Part shown: positions 16,641 through 25,399 of the stretch, in pieces
Numbering within the stretch: position 1 is the first letter of the stretch
Layout: the number at the start of each line of letters is the position of its first letter
Origin: DATFVA01 sp963771705
GTDB lineage: Bacteria > Bacteroidota > Ignavibacteria > Ignavibacteriales > Ignavibacteriaceae
Direction: 5' to 3'
NCBI GenBank assembly: GCA_963771705.1
Contig: CAVYUP010000014.1
Span: 434,001 to 498,000, forward strand
Length of the DNA stretch: 64,000 nucleotides
Program-made: the position numbers and the translations under genes
Notes under the pieces: generated by a model
The model's input: only the letters and a program-made list of their open reading frames with translations
Databases searched by the model: none
What the model was told of the DNA's origin: nothing

Positions 16641-17390
16641 ATGATCACTTATAGTGTTAACGACAAAATAGCACTGATTAAAATAAACAGACCGGAAAAA
16701 CGAAATGCCCTTCATCCTGATCTGGTAAAGCAGTTCAGGGAAAAACTCAGTCAAGCGGCTAATGACGAGAATGTAAGTATTTTAATTATAACAGGGGAAG
16801 GCAAAAGCTTTTGTGCAGGAGCTGACCTCGCCTATATGCACGACCTTTCCGATTATTCACCCCTGGAAAATGAGCTTGATTCGAAAACCTTAGCTAACCT
16901 TTTCCTCGAAGTTTATAATTTTCCAAAACCAACAATAGCCGCGGTTAACGGAGCCGCTATTGCCGGGGGGTGCGGACTAGCCAGCGTCTGCGACATCATA
17001 GCTGCGGACCGGCAGCATGCAAAATTCGGATATTCGGAAGTTAAAATAGGCTTTATTCCGGCTATAGTCTCTGTATTTCTAATTCGTAAAATAGGTGAGG
17101 GGAGAGCCAAGCATCTTTTACTGACTGGTGAGATCATAGATGCTGAAAAAGCATTTCAACTTGGTCTGGTAAATTACCTTTCCGATAATGTTCAAGCTTT
17201 CTCATTTGATTTAGCAGACGAGCTTCTTAAAAACTCCGACTTCAGTATGCAGTTCACAAAAAAAATGGTTAACAACATTTCGAAACTTTCAATTGATAAA
17301 GCTGTAGAGTATTGCATTGAACTAAATGCAATCAGCAGAACATCCGAAGATTTTAAAAAGGGTCTATCATCATTCTTAAATAAAAATTAA
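16641..17390 (+). CDS. Enoyl-CoA hydratase/isomerase family (methylglutaconyl-CoA hydratase-like)
   Basis: A 249-residue crotonase-fold enzyme. The oxyanion-hole segments are SFCAGADLAYM and AAIAGGCGLASVCD. Only one of the two catalytic glutamates of classical enoyl-CoA hydratase is present: the position in GGGCE is Gly here, while E in FGYSEVKIGFIPA is kept. That pattern resembles methylglutaconyl-CoA hydratases of leucine and terpene degradation. The start ATG is 2 bases after polX. If it makes HMG-CoA it could feed the HMG-CoA synthase/thiolase genes at 33-35 kb, which is inference. Confidence 0.8.
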   Translation: MITYSVNDKIALIKINRPEKRNALHPDLVKQFREKLSQAANDENVSILIITGEGKSFCAGADLAYMHDLSDYSPLENELDSKTLANLFLEVYNFPKPTIAAVNGAAIAGGCGLASVCDIIAADRQHAKFGYSEVKIGFIPAIVSVFLIRKIGEGRAKHLLLTGEIIDAEKAFQLGLVNYLSDNVQAFSFDLADELLKNSDFSMQFTKKMVNNISKLSIDKAVEYCIELNAISRTSEDFKKGLSSFLNKN

Positions 17391-17395
17391 TACAT

Positions 17396-17926
17396 ATGAA
17401 TACAGACATAAAAAAATATATCAGATCGGTAAAAGATTTTCCCAAACCAGGAATTATGTTCCGAGACATCACAACCCTGCTTAAAGAACCTGAAGGATTA
17501 AAAGCTTCTTTTAATGCCCTGGTTAAATTTACTGAAGGACTAAAAATAGATAAGGTTGTAGGTATTGAATCACGCGGTTTTATGCTTGGAGCAATGATTG
17601 CAGAAAAACTTAATGCCGGCTTTGTTCCCATAAGGAAGCCCGGAAAGCTTCCGGCCGATACTGTTAAAGAACAGTATGCTCTTGAGTATGGCACGGACGC
17701 AATCGAGATTCATAAGGATGCCATAGAGCCCGGAGAATCGGTGCTACTGCATGATGATCTCCTTGCAACCGGAGGTACAGCATGCGCTGCAGTAAATCTG
17801 ATTGAAAAGCTGGGGGGAAAGGTTGTACAGGCATCATTTATCATTGAACTCAGTTTTCTTCACGGAAGAGAAAGATTAAAAGGATATGATGTCAGATCGC
17901 TGGTTACTTATGATGGAGAAGACTAA
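17396..17926 (+). CDS. apt: Adenine phosphoribosyltransferase
   Basis: A 176-residue purine-salvage enzyme that joins adenine and PRPP to give AMP. It has the N-terminal FPKPGIMFRDITTLL motif, GIESRGFMLG and the PRPP-binding loop VLLHDDLLATGGTA. Length is normal. The ATG is 5 bases after the hydratase gene, so it ends the dusB-apt transcription unit. It converges with rsmI. Confidence 0.96.
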   Translation: MNTDIKKYIRSVKDFPKPGIMFRDITTLLKEPEGLKASFNALVKFTEGLKIDKVVGIESRGFMLGAMIAEKLNAGFVPIRKPGKLPADTVKEQYALEYGTDAIEIHKDAIEPGESVLLHDDLLATGGTACAAVNLIEKLGGKVVQASFIIELSFLHGRERLKGYDVRSLVTYDGED

Positions 17927-17935
17927 ATAGTATAA

Positions 17936-18643
17936 TTATTCTTCCGGGGGTGCTGCAGGAGAACCTTGAGTCCAATCTGCGGGTGCTATCACTATAGCGA
18001 ATTCTCCCTTTGTGACCTTATTGGCCAGGGAATCCAGAATATCTTTCGGATAGCCTCTCCATGTTTCTTCGAATTTCTTTGTCATTTCACGACAGACCAC
18101 AACCCATCTTCCGGGTATATACTCATTAAGTTCATTTATTAGTTTTTCTATCCTGTAAGTTGATTCATAAAGCACAACTGTTCTTCGTTCCAAGGCGAGT
18201 TCTTTAAGTTTTTTTTGTCTTCCTTTTTTCTGAGGGATAAAACCTTCAAACACAAATGAATTGGTCGGAAGTCCTGCCAGGGTAAGGGCCGCGGTCACTG
18301 CAGAGGGACCCGGCACAGTAACTACGTTGATTCCGCTATTTATCGCAGCAGAAATCAGCCGTATCCCCGGATCTGAAACTGTAGGAGTACCTGCATCAGA
18401 AACAAGTGCACAGCTCTCACCGTTTTTTATCCTTTCTAGTATATAATCCAGCTTCTGCGCTTCATTAGCTGCATTTAACGAAACAAGTTCCTTTTTTATT
18501 TCATAATGATTTAAGAGGATACCGGTAACCCTGGTATCCTCACATGCTATAAAACCCGCATCTTTCAGAATTTCCAGGGCACGAATAGTTATGTCCTTGA
18601 GGTTTCCGATCGGTGTGCTTACGATATAAAGTGAATGTTCCAA
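17936..18643 (-). CDS. rsmI: 16S rRNA 2'-O-ribose C1402 methyltransferase
   Basis: A 235-residue SAM-dependent methyltransferase that modifies C1402 in the ribosomal decoding centre. STPIGNLKDITIRALEIL, ACEDTRVT, the glycine-rich SAM segment ALVSDAGTPTVSDPG and VPGPSAVTAALTLAGLP identify RsmI. The C-terminus ends in a short proline/glutamate tail. It is a single-gene unit, and its end lies 9 bases from the end of apt. Confidence 0.95.
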   Translation of the reverse strand: MEHSLYIVSTPIGNLKDITIRALEILKDAGFIACEDTRVTGILLNHYEIKKELVSLNAANEAQKLDYILERIKNGESCALVSDAGTPTVSDPGIRLISAAINSGINVVTVPGPSAVTAALTLAGLPTNSFVFEGFIPQKKGRQKKLKELALERRTVVLYESTYRIEKLINELNEYIPGRWVVVCREMTKKFEETWRGYPKDILDSLANKVTKGEFAIVIAPADWTQGSPAAPPEE

Positions 18644-18813
18644 AGTATGTTATCTCTGTTAAGAATAACCGAAATATAGGGAATTATTCAGATAATAGAG
18701 GAAAGCAGGGAGATGCATCGGGGAACAGAATAAGTTGAATAACGGCTGGTTATGCAGTCGCTAATGATAAGAAAAAAGGGGAAAAGAATAAGGAGACCGG
18801 TTTAAAATGATAA

Positions 18814-18833
18814 TCCCGCCACGAGCGGCGGGA
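18814..18833 (-). terminator. GC-rich hairpin downstream of lat
   Basis: TCCCGCC (18814-18820) and GGCGGGA (18827-18833) form a 7-bp stem with a 6-base loop. Read on the minus strand it follows the lysine aminotransferase stop and is followed by a weak T-rich tract. It could be a terminator or a dispersed hairpin. The rest of 18644-18857 shows no gene. Confidence 0.45.
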
Positions 18834-18857
18834 CATCATGCAAGTAGTTAAATTATT

Positions 18858-20228
18858 TTAGTTATTTGATGTAAGCAAAAATAGAACTTTTTTAACAATT
18901 TTCAAGCCCTCATCCAGGTTCTCTCTTTTTACATTCAAAGGAGGTCTGAACCTGATGGCCTTTTCGCCGCAGCCAAGAATTAATAATTTATTTTTATAAC
19001 ATTCTTCCCTGAATTTATCTCTTATCTGTTTATCAGGCATATCGAAAGAGCACATTAATCCGAGTCCCCGCGGATTAATTACAAGAGAAGGATATTCCTT
19101 ACTGATTTCTTTAAGATTTTCAAGCAGGTATTCACCAACTTCCGCTGCATTTTGAACAAGATGCTCTTCGTTAATAATTCGCATTATATGTTTGGAACGC
19201 ACCATATCAGTTAAATTTGCTCCCCATGTAGAGTTTATCCTGCTGGATTTATGGAAGCAGTTTTCTTTTACCTCATCAACCCTGTCGGAAACCATTATTC
19301 CGCAAACCTGTGCTTTTTTTCCGAAAGAAATGATATCGGGTTTGACGTAATAGTCAGACGCCCAGAATTTACCAGTGAGTCCGAAACCAGTCTGCACCTC
19401 ATCAAACATCAGCAGAATTTCATTTTCATCAGCGATATCACGAAGCTTCTCAAAGAACTCTTTCCTAAAGAAATTATCCCCGCCTTCACCCTGGATAGGT
19501 TCGAGGATGATTGCCGCGATGTCATCGGGGTTGCTTTTTATAGAGGCGTAGATTTCGTCAATTGCCTGTTTTTCAACCTGCATAATTTCATCCAGATGCT
19601 CTTCGATCGGGAATTTAACTTTTGGATTTATTATCCGTGGCCAGTTAAACTTCGGGAAATAATTTATTTTATTCGGTTCGGTGTTTGTAAGAGAAAGCGT
19701 ATAACCACTTCTTCCATGGAATGCCTGGCGGAAGTGTATAACCTGTTGTCCCTTCTCCTCTTTATAACCTTTCATGAAATTCTTCTGAACCTTCCAGTCG
19801 AAAGCAACCTTCAATCCGTTCTCAACAGCAAGCGATCCGCCAGCTATGAAGAACAAGTATTTCATATAATCAGGTTTTGCAATCCGGGCAAAAGTATCCA
19901 CGAACTCAGCCATCAGAACTGTATAGATGTCGGAATTAGACGGTTTGTTAACAGAAGCATAGGCAAGTTCATCCATAACCTCCTTAGAATGCAGCTTCGG
20001 ATGATTCAAACCCAGGGGGGATGAAGCAAAGAAGGTAAACAGATCGAGATATGTATCTCCGGTATTTTCGTCTACAAGATGCATTCCCCGGCTTTTCTTT
20101 AAGTCGAGTACCAGACCGAATCCGTCGGCAAGCATATTCTTAGCAATTGTTTCGTGAACTTTATCCGGGGTTATATTATTAAAATCTTCCAATATCAATC
20201 CTTCAGCTTTATAATCTGAATTATTCAT
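18858..20228 (-). CDS. lat: L-lysine 6-aminotransferase
   Basis: A 456-residue class-III PLP aminotransferase. It transfers the epsilon-amino group of lysine to 2-oxoglutarate, giving aminoadipate semialdehyde (cyclising to piperideine-6-carboxylate). The PLP lysine lies in SFGKKAQVCG, the sequence typical of lysine epsilon-aminotransferases rather than ornithine or GABA enzymes. AFHGRSGYTLSLTNT, EPIQGEGGD and FDEVQTGFG are also present. A perfect AGGAGG ribosome site precedes the ATG. It is divergent from the Rrf2-ALDH7 pair, which can oxidise its product, so the locus reads as a lysine-to-aminoadipate module. Confidence 0.9.
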   Translation of the reverse strand: MNNSDYKAEGLILEDFNNITPDKVHETIAKNMLADGFGLVLDLKKSRGMHLVDENTGDTYLDLFTFFASSPLGLNHPKLHSKEVMDELAYASVNKPSNSDIYTVLMAEFVDTFARIAKPDYMKYLFFIAGGSLAVENGLKVAFDWKVQKNFMKGYKEEKGQQVIHFRQAFHGRSGYTLSLTNTEPNKINYFPKFNWPRIINPKVKFPIEEHLDEIMQVEKQAIDEIYASIKSNPDDIAAIILEPIQGEGGDNFFRKEFFEKLRDIADENEILLMFDEVQTGFGLTGKFWASDYYVKPDIISFGKKAQVCGIMVSDRVDEVKENCFHKSSRINSTWGANLTDMVRSKHIMRIINEEHLVQNAAEVGEYLLENLKEISKEYPSLVINPRGLGLMCSFDMPDKQIRDKFREECYKNKLLILGCGEKAIRFRPPLNVKRENLDEGLKIVKKVLFLLTSNN

Positions 20229-20545
20229 AAATCCTCCTGTAGTAAGAGTAGTGATTAAACTTCAAATTTATTTAGAAATGATGAAACAGGAAGATATTAG
20301 AATACGTTCTCGAAGCGGGAGATAAAATAGCTTCTAAGGTTGTTAAAACCAGTAATTTCGCGGTATGTTAAATAAGTAAGCATAATAAATTATACCGATT
20401 ACATTAGTAAAATTATGTAAAATGATCCCGATACGCAATAAGCCCGGTTACAAATCAGCATAAAAAAGATAAGAAATAATCAGCTTTAACGTTATTGATT
20501 TTTATTACGGTATTTGTTACACTTACCGTAACAAATAATAAAATT
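20229..20545. promoter_or_regulatory. Divergent control region between lat and the Rrf2-ALDH7 pair
   Basis: A 317-bp gene-free region that must hold promoters for both directions. Besides the operator at 20505-20537 there is a smaller inverted repeat, TTACAT (20399-20404) with ATGTAA (20415-20420), nearer the lat side. I see no full TAnnTTTG promoter match. Confidence 0.5.
20505..20537. promoter_or_regulatory. Nested palindromic operator upstream of the Rrf2 gene
   Basis: Two overlapping inverted repeats. TATTTGTTAC (20511-20520) and GTAACAAATA (20528-20537) are a perfect 10-bp pair with a 7-base spacer. TTACGGT (20505-20511) and ACCGTAA (20525-20531) are a second perfect pair. The element ends 8 bases before the chosen ATG, so a bound dimer would block this promoter. 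Autoregulation by the Rrf2 protein is the obvious inference. Confidence 0.7.
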
Positions 20546-20971
20546 ATGTCTGCATCCACCAAACTTTCTGCTGCCGTTAAAGCACTTACCTTCCTGGCGA
20601 AGGATTATCCCTCTGCAAAAAACAGTATAGAAATCTCAGAGCATACAGGACTAAACGCCTCAAAACTCAGGAAACTACTTTCCATGCTGGTTAAAAATGG
20701 AATAGTTGAAAGCGCCTACGGTACAGCTGGAGGCTTCAGGTTGAAGAAGGAACCGGCAGATATAGATCTGCAGGAAATATACTGCGCGATTGAGGATAGA
20801 AAAGCCTTCCATCTGGATGTCTCTAAAGCTAACGGCAGATCTTCTTCGGATACTTCAAAGCTGAACGTTTATTTCCTCGATCTTTTCAGCACTATACAGG
20901 TGGATATAGAAGACAGAATGAAGGAAATAACACTGCAGTCTGTAATTGATAAAATTAATTCAAAACCATAA
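20546..20971 (+). CDS. Rrf2-family transcriptional regulator
   Basis: A 141-residue winged-helix regulator. The ATG at 20546 is used because the longer in-frame reading from 20495 would translate through the palindromic operator. The N-terminus (TKLSAAVKALTFLA), the recognition-helix area (HTGLNASKLRKLLSMLVKNGIVES) and the wing (AYGTAGGFRLKK) are typical of the family. It lacks the three clustered cysteines that bind an Fe-S cluster in IscR/NsrR, so it resembles the YwnA-type members that sense something else. Position between lat and ALDH7 suggests control of lysine catabolism. Confidence 0.85.
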   Translation: MSASTKLSAAVKALTFLAKDYPSAKNSIEISEHTGLNASKLRKLLSMLVKNGIVESAYGTAGGFRLKKEPADIDLQEIYCAIEDRKAFHLDVSKANGRSSSDTSKLNVYFLDLFSTIQVDIEDRMKEITLQSVIDKINSKP

Positions 20972-20982
20972 TAGGAGTGTTT

Positions 20983-22515
20983 ATGGATTTTCTAAAAGAA
21001 TTAGGAATTAAAGATAAAAACTATGCCGCATCAACCGGTACAGAATGGAATAATACCACTGACCAGGGTGAGCTTAAAATTTATTCACCCACCAACGGTG
21101 AATTTATAGCTTCAGTTTATCAGGCATCCGAACAGGATTATGAGAAAATAATTAACAAAGCTTCCGAAGCTTTTTTAACGTGGAGAAAAATGCCGGCTCC
21201 AAAGAGAGGCGAAATTGTAAGGCAGATAGGACTTAAACTGCGCGAGTTCAAACAGCCTTTAGGAACTCTTGTTTCTTATGAAATGGGTAAGTCATTACAG
21301 GAAGGACTTGGTGAGGTACAGGAAATGATCGACATATGCGACTTTGCAGTCGGTCAGTCACGTCAGTTATACGGCTTCACCATGCAGTCTGAACGTCCAG
21401 AACACAGGATGTACGATCAGTATCATCCGCTTGGAATTGTGGCAACTATCTCAGCTTTCAATTTTCCGGTTGCTGTTTATTCCTGGAATGCAATGCTTGC
21501 CGCAGCCTGCGGAGATGTAAACCTATGGAAGCCCTCTTCCAAAGTACCTCTCTCAGCCATCGCAGTACAAAACATCATTTCTAAGGTTATTAAAGAAAAC
21601 AATCTTCCGGAAGGAATTTTTTCTCTGATTATTGGAAGAGGTTCTACGATAGGTGAGAGGTTATTAAATGACAATAGGATCCCTTTGATCTCAGTTACCG
21701 GATCAACAAGGGTAGGAAGACATGCCGGAGAAGTTATTCAGAAGAGATTCGGAAGATCGATTCTTGAGCTCGGGGGAAACAACGGAATTATTATCACACC
21801 TGACGCTGATTTGAAGCTTGCCATTCCAGCAGTGGTATTCGGAGCTGTCGGTACATGTGGTCAGCGATGTACATCTACAAGAAGACTGATAATCCACGAA
21901 TCTATTTATGACAAGGTAAAAGAATCGCTGCTTAAGGCTTATAAGTCGTTAAAGATTGGCGATCCTCTCGATCAGAATAATCATGTCGGTCCGCTTATAG
22001 ATAGAGATGCAGTCAAAATGTTTTCAGATGCACTGGGCGAGGTAAAGAAAGAAGGCGGTAAAATAATCTATGGAGGAGAGGTTCTTTCAGGTAAAGGATA
22101 TGAAGCAGGCACATACGTTGCCCCCGCACTCGTTGAAGCTGAAAATCATTACAAAATTGTTCAGGAAGAAACTTTTGCTCCCATACTTTATCTAATCAGA
22201 TATTCAGGCGATGTAAATAATGCAATAGAACTGCACAACGGTGTAGTGCAGGGATTGTCATCAGCAATTTTCACGAATAACCTGAAGGAGGCAGAAGCTT
22301 TTCTCGCGGCAGGAGGATCGGACTGCGGAATTGCGAATGTCAACATAGGAACGTCGGGTGCGGAAATCGGCGGAGCATTCGGCGGTGAGAAAGAAACCGG
22401 CGGAGGGCGCGAGTCAGGCTCAGATTCCTGGAAAGCCTATATGAGAAGACAGACCAATACGATTAACTATGGATCAACTCTTCCACTGGCCCAGGGAATT
22501 AAGTTTGATATTTAA
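20983..22515 (+). CDS. Aldehyde dehydrogenase, ALDH7 (antiquitin-like, aminoadipate-semialdehyde) type
   Basis: A 510-residue NAD-dependent dehydrogenase. Start at the ATG 20983; the upstream GTG overlaps the AGGAG ribosome site. Catalytic Cys is in GTCGQRCTSTRR and the general-base Glu in LELGGNNGI. The C-terminal region NVNIGTSGAEIGGAFGGEKE with GGGRESGSDSWK is characteristic of the ALDH7 subfamily, which oxidises alpha-aminoadipate semialdehyde/piperideine-6-carboxylate to 2-aminoadipate. That is exactly the product expected from the divergent lat gene. It is co-transcribed with the Rrf2 gene (spacing 11 bases). Confidence 0.9.
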   Translation: MDFLKELGIKDKNYAASTGTEWNNTTDQGELKIYSPTNGEFIASVYQASEQDYEKIINKASEAFLTWRKMPAPKRGEIVRQIGLKLREFKQPLGTLVSYEMGKSLQEGLGEVQEMIDICDFAVGQSRQLYGFTMQSERPEHRMYDQYHPLGIVATISAFNFPVAVYSWNAMLAAACGDVNLWKPSSKVPLSAIAVQNIISKVIKENNLPEGIFSLIIGRGSTIGERLLNDNRIPLISVTGSTRVGRHAGEVIQKRFGRSILELGGNNGIIITPDADLKLAIPAVVFGAVGTCGQRCTSTRRLIIHESIYDKVKESLLKAYKSLKIGDPLDQNNHVGPLIDRDAVKMFSDALGEVKKEGGKIIYGGEVLSGKGYEAGTYVAPALVEAENHYKIVQEETFAPILYLIRYSGDVNNAIELHNGVVQGLSSAIFTNNLKEAEAFLAAGGSDCGIANVNIGTSGAEIGGAFGGEKETGGGRESGSDSWKAYMRRQTNTINYGSTLPLAQGIKFDI

Positions 22516-22569
22516 TTCAGGGGTTAATTGTTCAAATTGAAGTAGTATATAAACAGAACCTGCAACCAA

Positions 22570-22587
22570 GCCTGCCGATCGGCAGGC
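22570..22587. repeat. Perfect 18-bp palindrome in a dispersed-repeat context
   Basis: GCCTGCCGATCGGCAGGC is a perfect palindrome, flanked by CCAA on the left and TGGTTCAGGATGACA on the right. Such units recur between genes in many Bacteroidetes-related genomes. Here it lies between two convergent genes and may terminate transcription in both directions. The reverse-strand reading frame across it is not a real gene. Confidence 0.7.
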
Positions 22588-22624
22588 TGGTTCAGGATGA
22601 CAAATTTTATTAGGGCTCTCTACT

Positions 22625-24724
22625 TTATCCGATTGAGAGCAGTATATAATCTGCAAGAATATGTCCCGTCTCATCCAACAGGGCATCATAATTTTTAGTT
22701 TTCTCGGCAGGAGTTTCGCCTTTCTGAATAAGCTTCAATCCCTGTTCCTTACGGATCCGGTTTTCTTCCTCAAATTTTCTTTCTTCCTCAGCTTCTTTTT
22801 CCTTTTCCCTTTTGTCGTAATTCAGCGAAACATATTTTTTATCGTGAGATTTCTCGGCCTCTTTAACCGAAGCTACATAATTCTGAAATTCAGGATCATT
22901 CTTGATTCTCTCTTTATGCATACTAATAAGCTGAGGAATAAATTTGGAGAAGTCTCCGTACTTTTCATAATCTGTAGGCTCTATCCGGTCCCATGGCAGG
23001 GAGCTGGGTTCAGAACTTTCCCCGTATTCTTTTGAATTCCCGAAAGGAGTAGGATACTTAATATCTGGAACGACCCCTTTATGCTGAGTACTGCCTCCGT
23101 CAATCCTATAGTACTTGGCAATAGTAAGCTTAACCTGTCCGAATTTATTATCCGAACCCGGCATCAGTCTGTTCAGATCAATCAGGTTCTGCACAGTACC
23201 CTTTCCATAGGTCTGTTCACCGATAATTAATCCTCTTCCGTAATCCTGGATAGCAGCCGAGAAAATTTCAGAAGCAGAAGCACTAAAGCGATTCACCAAT
23301 ACGGCAAGCGGACCATCATACTCGATAGACGGATCAGGGTCACGATCGACATCAATCGAGCCGTCGGCATCACGCACCTGAACGACAGGACCTTTTTTGA
23401 TAAACAAACCTACCATCTGGACAGCCTCCTGCAGTGATCCCCCTCCATTATTCCTTAGATCTACAATTACACCATCAACTTTCTCTTTCTTCAGCTGCTC
23501 GAGAAGTTTTTTTACATCCTTAGTTGTACTTTTATAATCCTTGTCACCTCTTTGCTGGGCCTCGTAATCACTGTAGAACGCTGGAACATTTATAATTCCT
23601 ATCTTAAACTCCTTTTTCTGTTCATCGAGATTCAAGACAGAATCTTTAGCAGCCTGTTCCTCAAGCTTTACTTTGTCCCTGGTAAGCGTAATCTCATGAG
23701 GAGTAGCATTAGGGCCGCCGTCGGCTGGAATTATCGAAAGCCTAACCACAGTTCCTTTTTTTCCGCGTATCAGCTGAACCACATCTGTAATTCTCCATCC
23801 GATAACATCTTCCATCTCACCAGTATCACCCTGGGCAACACCGACAATTTTATCTTCGGGATGAAGCAGTCCGCTTTTGTAAGCCGGGCCTCCCGGAATT
23901 ATCTCAACCACCTTAGTATAATCGTCTTCTGTTCTCAGCTGAGCACCTATTCCTTCAAGGGAAAGGCTCATATTAATCTTAAAATTATCCGAAGTAATGG
24001 GAGAAAAATAATTTGTATGAGGATCGATTGATTCCGTATAAGCGTTCATAAACTGCTGAAACACATCCTCGCTATTATATTGATCGACCGCCTTGCGGTA
24101 ATTATCATAGCGCTTCTTTAATGTTTCAGCTATCGATTTCCAATCCTTGCCCGTTAGCTTAAGGCTTAATGCATCACTCTTAACGCGTTTATACCAGATT
24201 TCCTCCGCTTCCTTATCGGTTTTAGGGAAAGGCTCATTTTCACGGTTAATTTCCATACTGTCTTTTTTCTCATAATTAAATTCCTTGTTCAGCAGTTGCT
24301 CGGCATAATCAAGTCGCTCATGGACCCTGTCTTTAAAGGTATTAAAGATCTCAAAAGCAGGTTCGAGATCCCCATCCTTAATCATATCATCAAGTTCTGT
24401 TTTGAACCCGCTGAACTTATCGATATCCGAAGCAAGGAAATAGCTATGGCTGAAATCAAGTGTATTAATATATTTATCGAAAATTGCAGCTGATAATGAA
24501 TCATTAAGATCCACCTTTTTATAGTGATAGCGGGAAATGATAGCATTTACGAGTTTATCAACCTGCGGCTGGTAGGAGGCTGGTTCTACAGTCCCGGTAC
24601 TGTCCTTATCCGGGGTATACGAATATTCACTACTTCCCGAATAAGCGAAATAAATATTGGCTGCTGCCAGTACAATTATAACTGCGAGTAATTTTTTCAT
24701 TTTCTTTGATAGGTTTATTGACAT
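22625..24724 (-). CDS. prc: Tail-specific carboxy-terminal processing protease, S41 family
   Basis: A 699-residue periplasmic protease. The N-terminus has a KK plus hydrophobic signal/anchor segment. The start could also be the ATG at 24700, eight codons in. A helical N-domain is followed by a PDZ domain around residues 250-345 (SLEGIGAQL, GGPAYKSGLLHPEDKI). The S41 catalytic domain carries the nucleophile Ser in RFSASASEIFSAA and the base Lys in GEQTYGKGTVQ. The C-terminal third is highly charged, as in Prc/Tsp of Bacteroidetes and E. coli. It degrades misfolded or tagged envelope proteins. Single-gene unit, convergent with ALDH7. Confidence 0.93.
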   Translation of the reverse strand: MSINLSKKMKKLLAVIIVLAAANIYFAYSGSSEYSYTPDKDSTGTVEPASYQPQVDKLVNAIISRYHYKKVDLNDSLSAAIFDKYINTLDFSHSYFLASDIDKFSGFKTELDDMIKDGDLEPAFEIFNTFKDRVHERLDYAEQLLNKEFNYEKKDSMEINRENEPFPKTDKEAEEIWYKRVKSDALSLKLTGKDWKSIAETLKKRYDNYRKAVDQYNSEDVFQQFMNAYTESIDPHTNYFSPITSDNFKINMSLSLEGIGAQLRTEDDYTKVVEIIPGGPAYKSGLLHPEDKIVGVAQGDTGEMEDVIGWRITDVVQLIRGKKGTVVRLSIIPADGGPNATPHEITLTRDKVKLEEQAAKDSVLNLDEQKKEFKIGIINVPAFYSDYEAQQRGDKDYKSTTKDVKKLLEQLKKEKVDGVIVDLRNNGGGSLQEAVQMVGLFIKKGPVVQVRDADGSIDVDRDPDPSIEYDGPLAVLVNRFSASASEIFSAAIQDYGRGLIIGEQTYGKGTVQNLIDLNRLMPGSDNKFGQVKLTIAKYYRIDGGSTQHKGVVPDIKYPTPFGNSKEYGESSEPSSLPWDRIEPTDYEKYGDFSKFIPQLISMHKERIKNDPEFQNYVASVKEAEKSHDKKYVSLNYDKREKEKEAEEERKFEEENRIRKEQGLKLIQKGETPAEKTKNYDALLDETGHILADYILLSIG

Positions 24725-24928
24725 GATAATTCTTTGTTAACATTATAATTTAAGAATAGTTCCCGCCGGAACAAATCATAAAAAAAGGCTATTTAGAAAT
24801 AAATATAGGGTATTAAGATTAATTAAACTGTTTAGGGATCATACTATTTATATGTTCCTGTTTTTCATTGTGTTTGGAGTCATTTTAACAGACTGCTTAA
24901 ACTATTATTATAAAAACGGAGCTAAAAA

Positions 24929-25327
24929 ATGCAGACTGTTAAAAAGAAAATACTAATTGTAGAGGATCAAAAGATAATAGCAATTGATTTGAAAAAATCG
25001 CTTATAAAAACCGGCTATAAGGTCGTTGGGATATGTGATAACTCAGAAGAAGCATTAGCAGTGACCAGAGAATGTAAGCCTGATCTTATTTTAATGGATA
25101 TTATTATAAATGGCGAAAAAAACGGAATTGAAACTGCCGAAATGATTAAAGAAGAAAAAAACATACCTATCATTTTTCTCACAGCACTGACTGATGTAGG
25201 TACCTACCTGGCAGCCTTAAAAACCGAGCCATATAAATACCTGATGAAACCCGTTGAAACTGAATCCTTGCAAAAGGCAATCGGGGAATTATTTAAATCT
25301 TCAGACAGCACCCGAATTAGTTCATAA
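24929..25327 (+). CDS. Stand-alone response-regulator receiver protein
   Basis: A 132-residue CheY-like domain and nothing else. The acidic pair is in ILIVEDQKI, the phospho-acceptor is D57 in LILMDIII, the Thr is in FLTALTD and the Lys in LMKPVET. There is no output domain, so it signals by protein contact or forms part of a phosphorelay. No histidine kinase is adjacent. The next gene, 72 bases downstream, is an unknown protein that may or may not be linked. Confidence 0.9.
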   Translation: MQTVKKKILIVEDQKIIAIDLKKSLIKTGYKVVGICDNSEEALAVTRECKPDLILMDIIINGEKNGIETAEMIKEEKNIPIIFLTALTDVGTYLAALKTEPYKYLMKPVETESLQKAIGELFKSSDSTRISS

Positions 25328-25399
25328 ATTAAAATCTTTTCATTATATATATTTAGTTGTATCATTTAAATTAGAAATTAAATTTCCCCGGAGAGAAGT

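Noticed and set aside
19251..20024. A 257-codon plus-strand frame inside lat
   Set aside because: It is antisense to a clearly conserved aminotransferase, has no ribosome site or recognisable motif, and contains atypical residue runs. It is a shadow of lat.
20495..20545. N-terminal extension of the Rrf2 protein from TTG 20495
   Set aside because: It would translate through the palindromic operator. The family N-terminus matches the ATG at 20546.
22474..22689. A 71-codon minus-strand frame containing CHPEPACRSAG
   Set aside because: The peptide is the translation of a dispersed palindromic repeat and overlaps the ends of two real genes.
23552..24031. A 159-codon plus-strand frame inside prc
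   Set aside because: It is antisense to the PDZ/protease region of prc, with no ribosome site.
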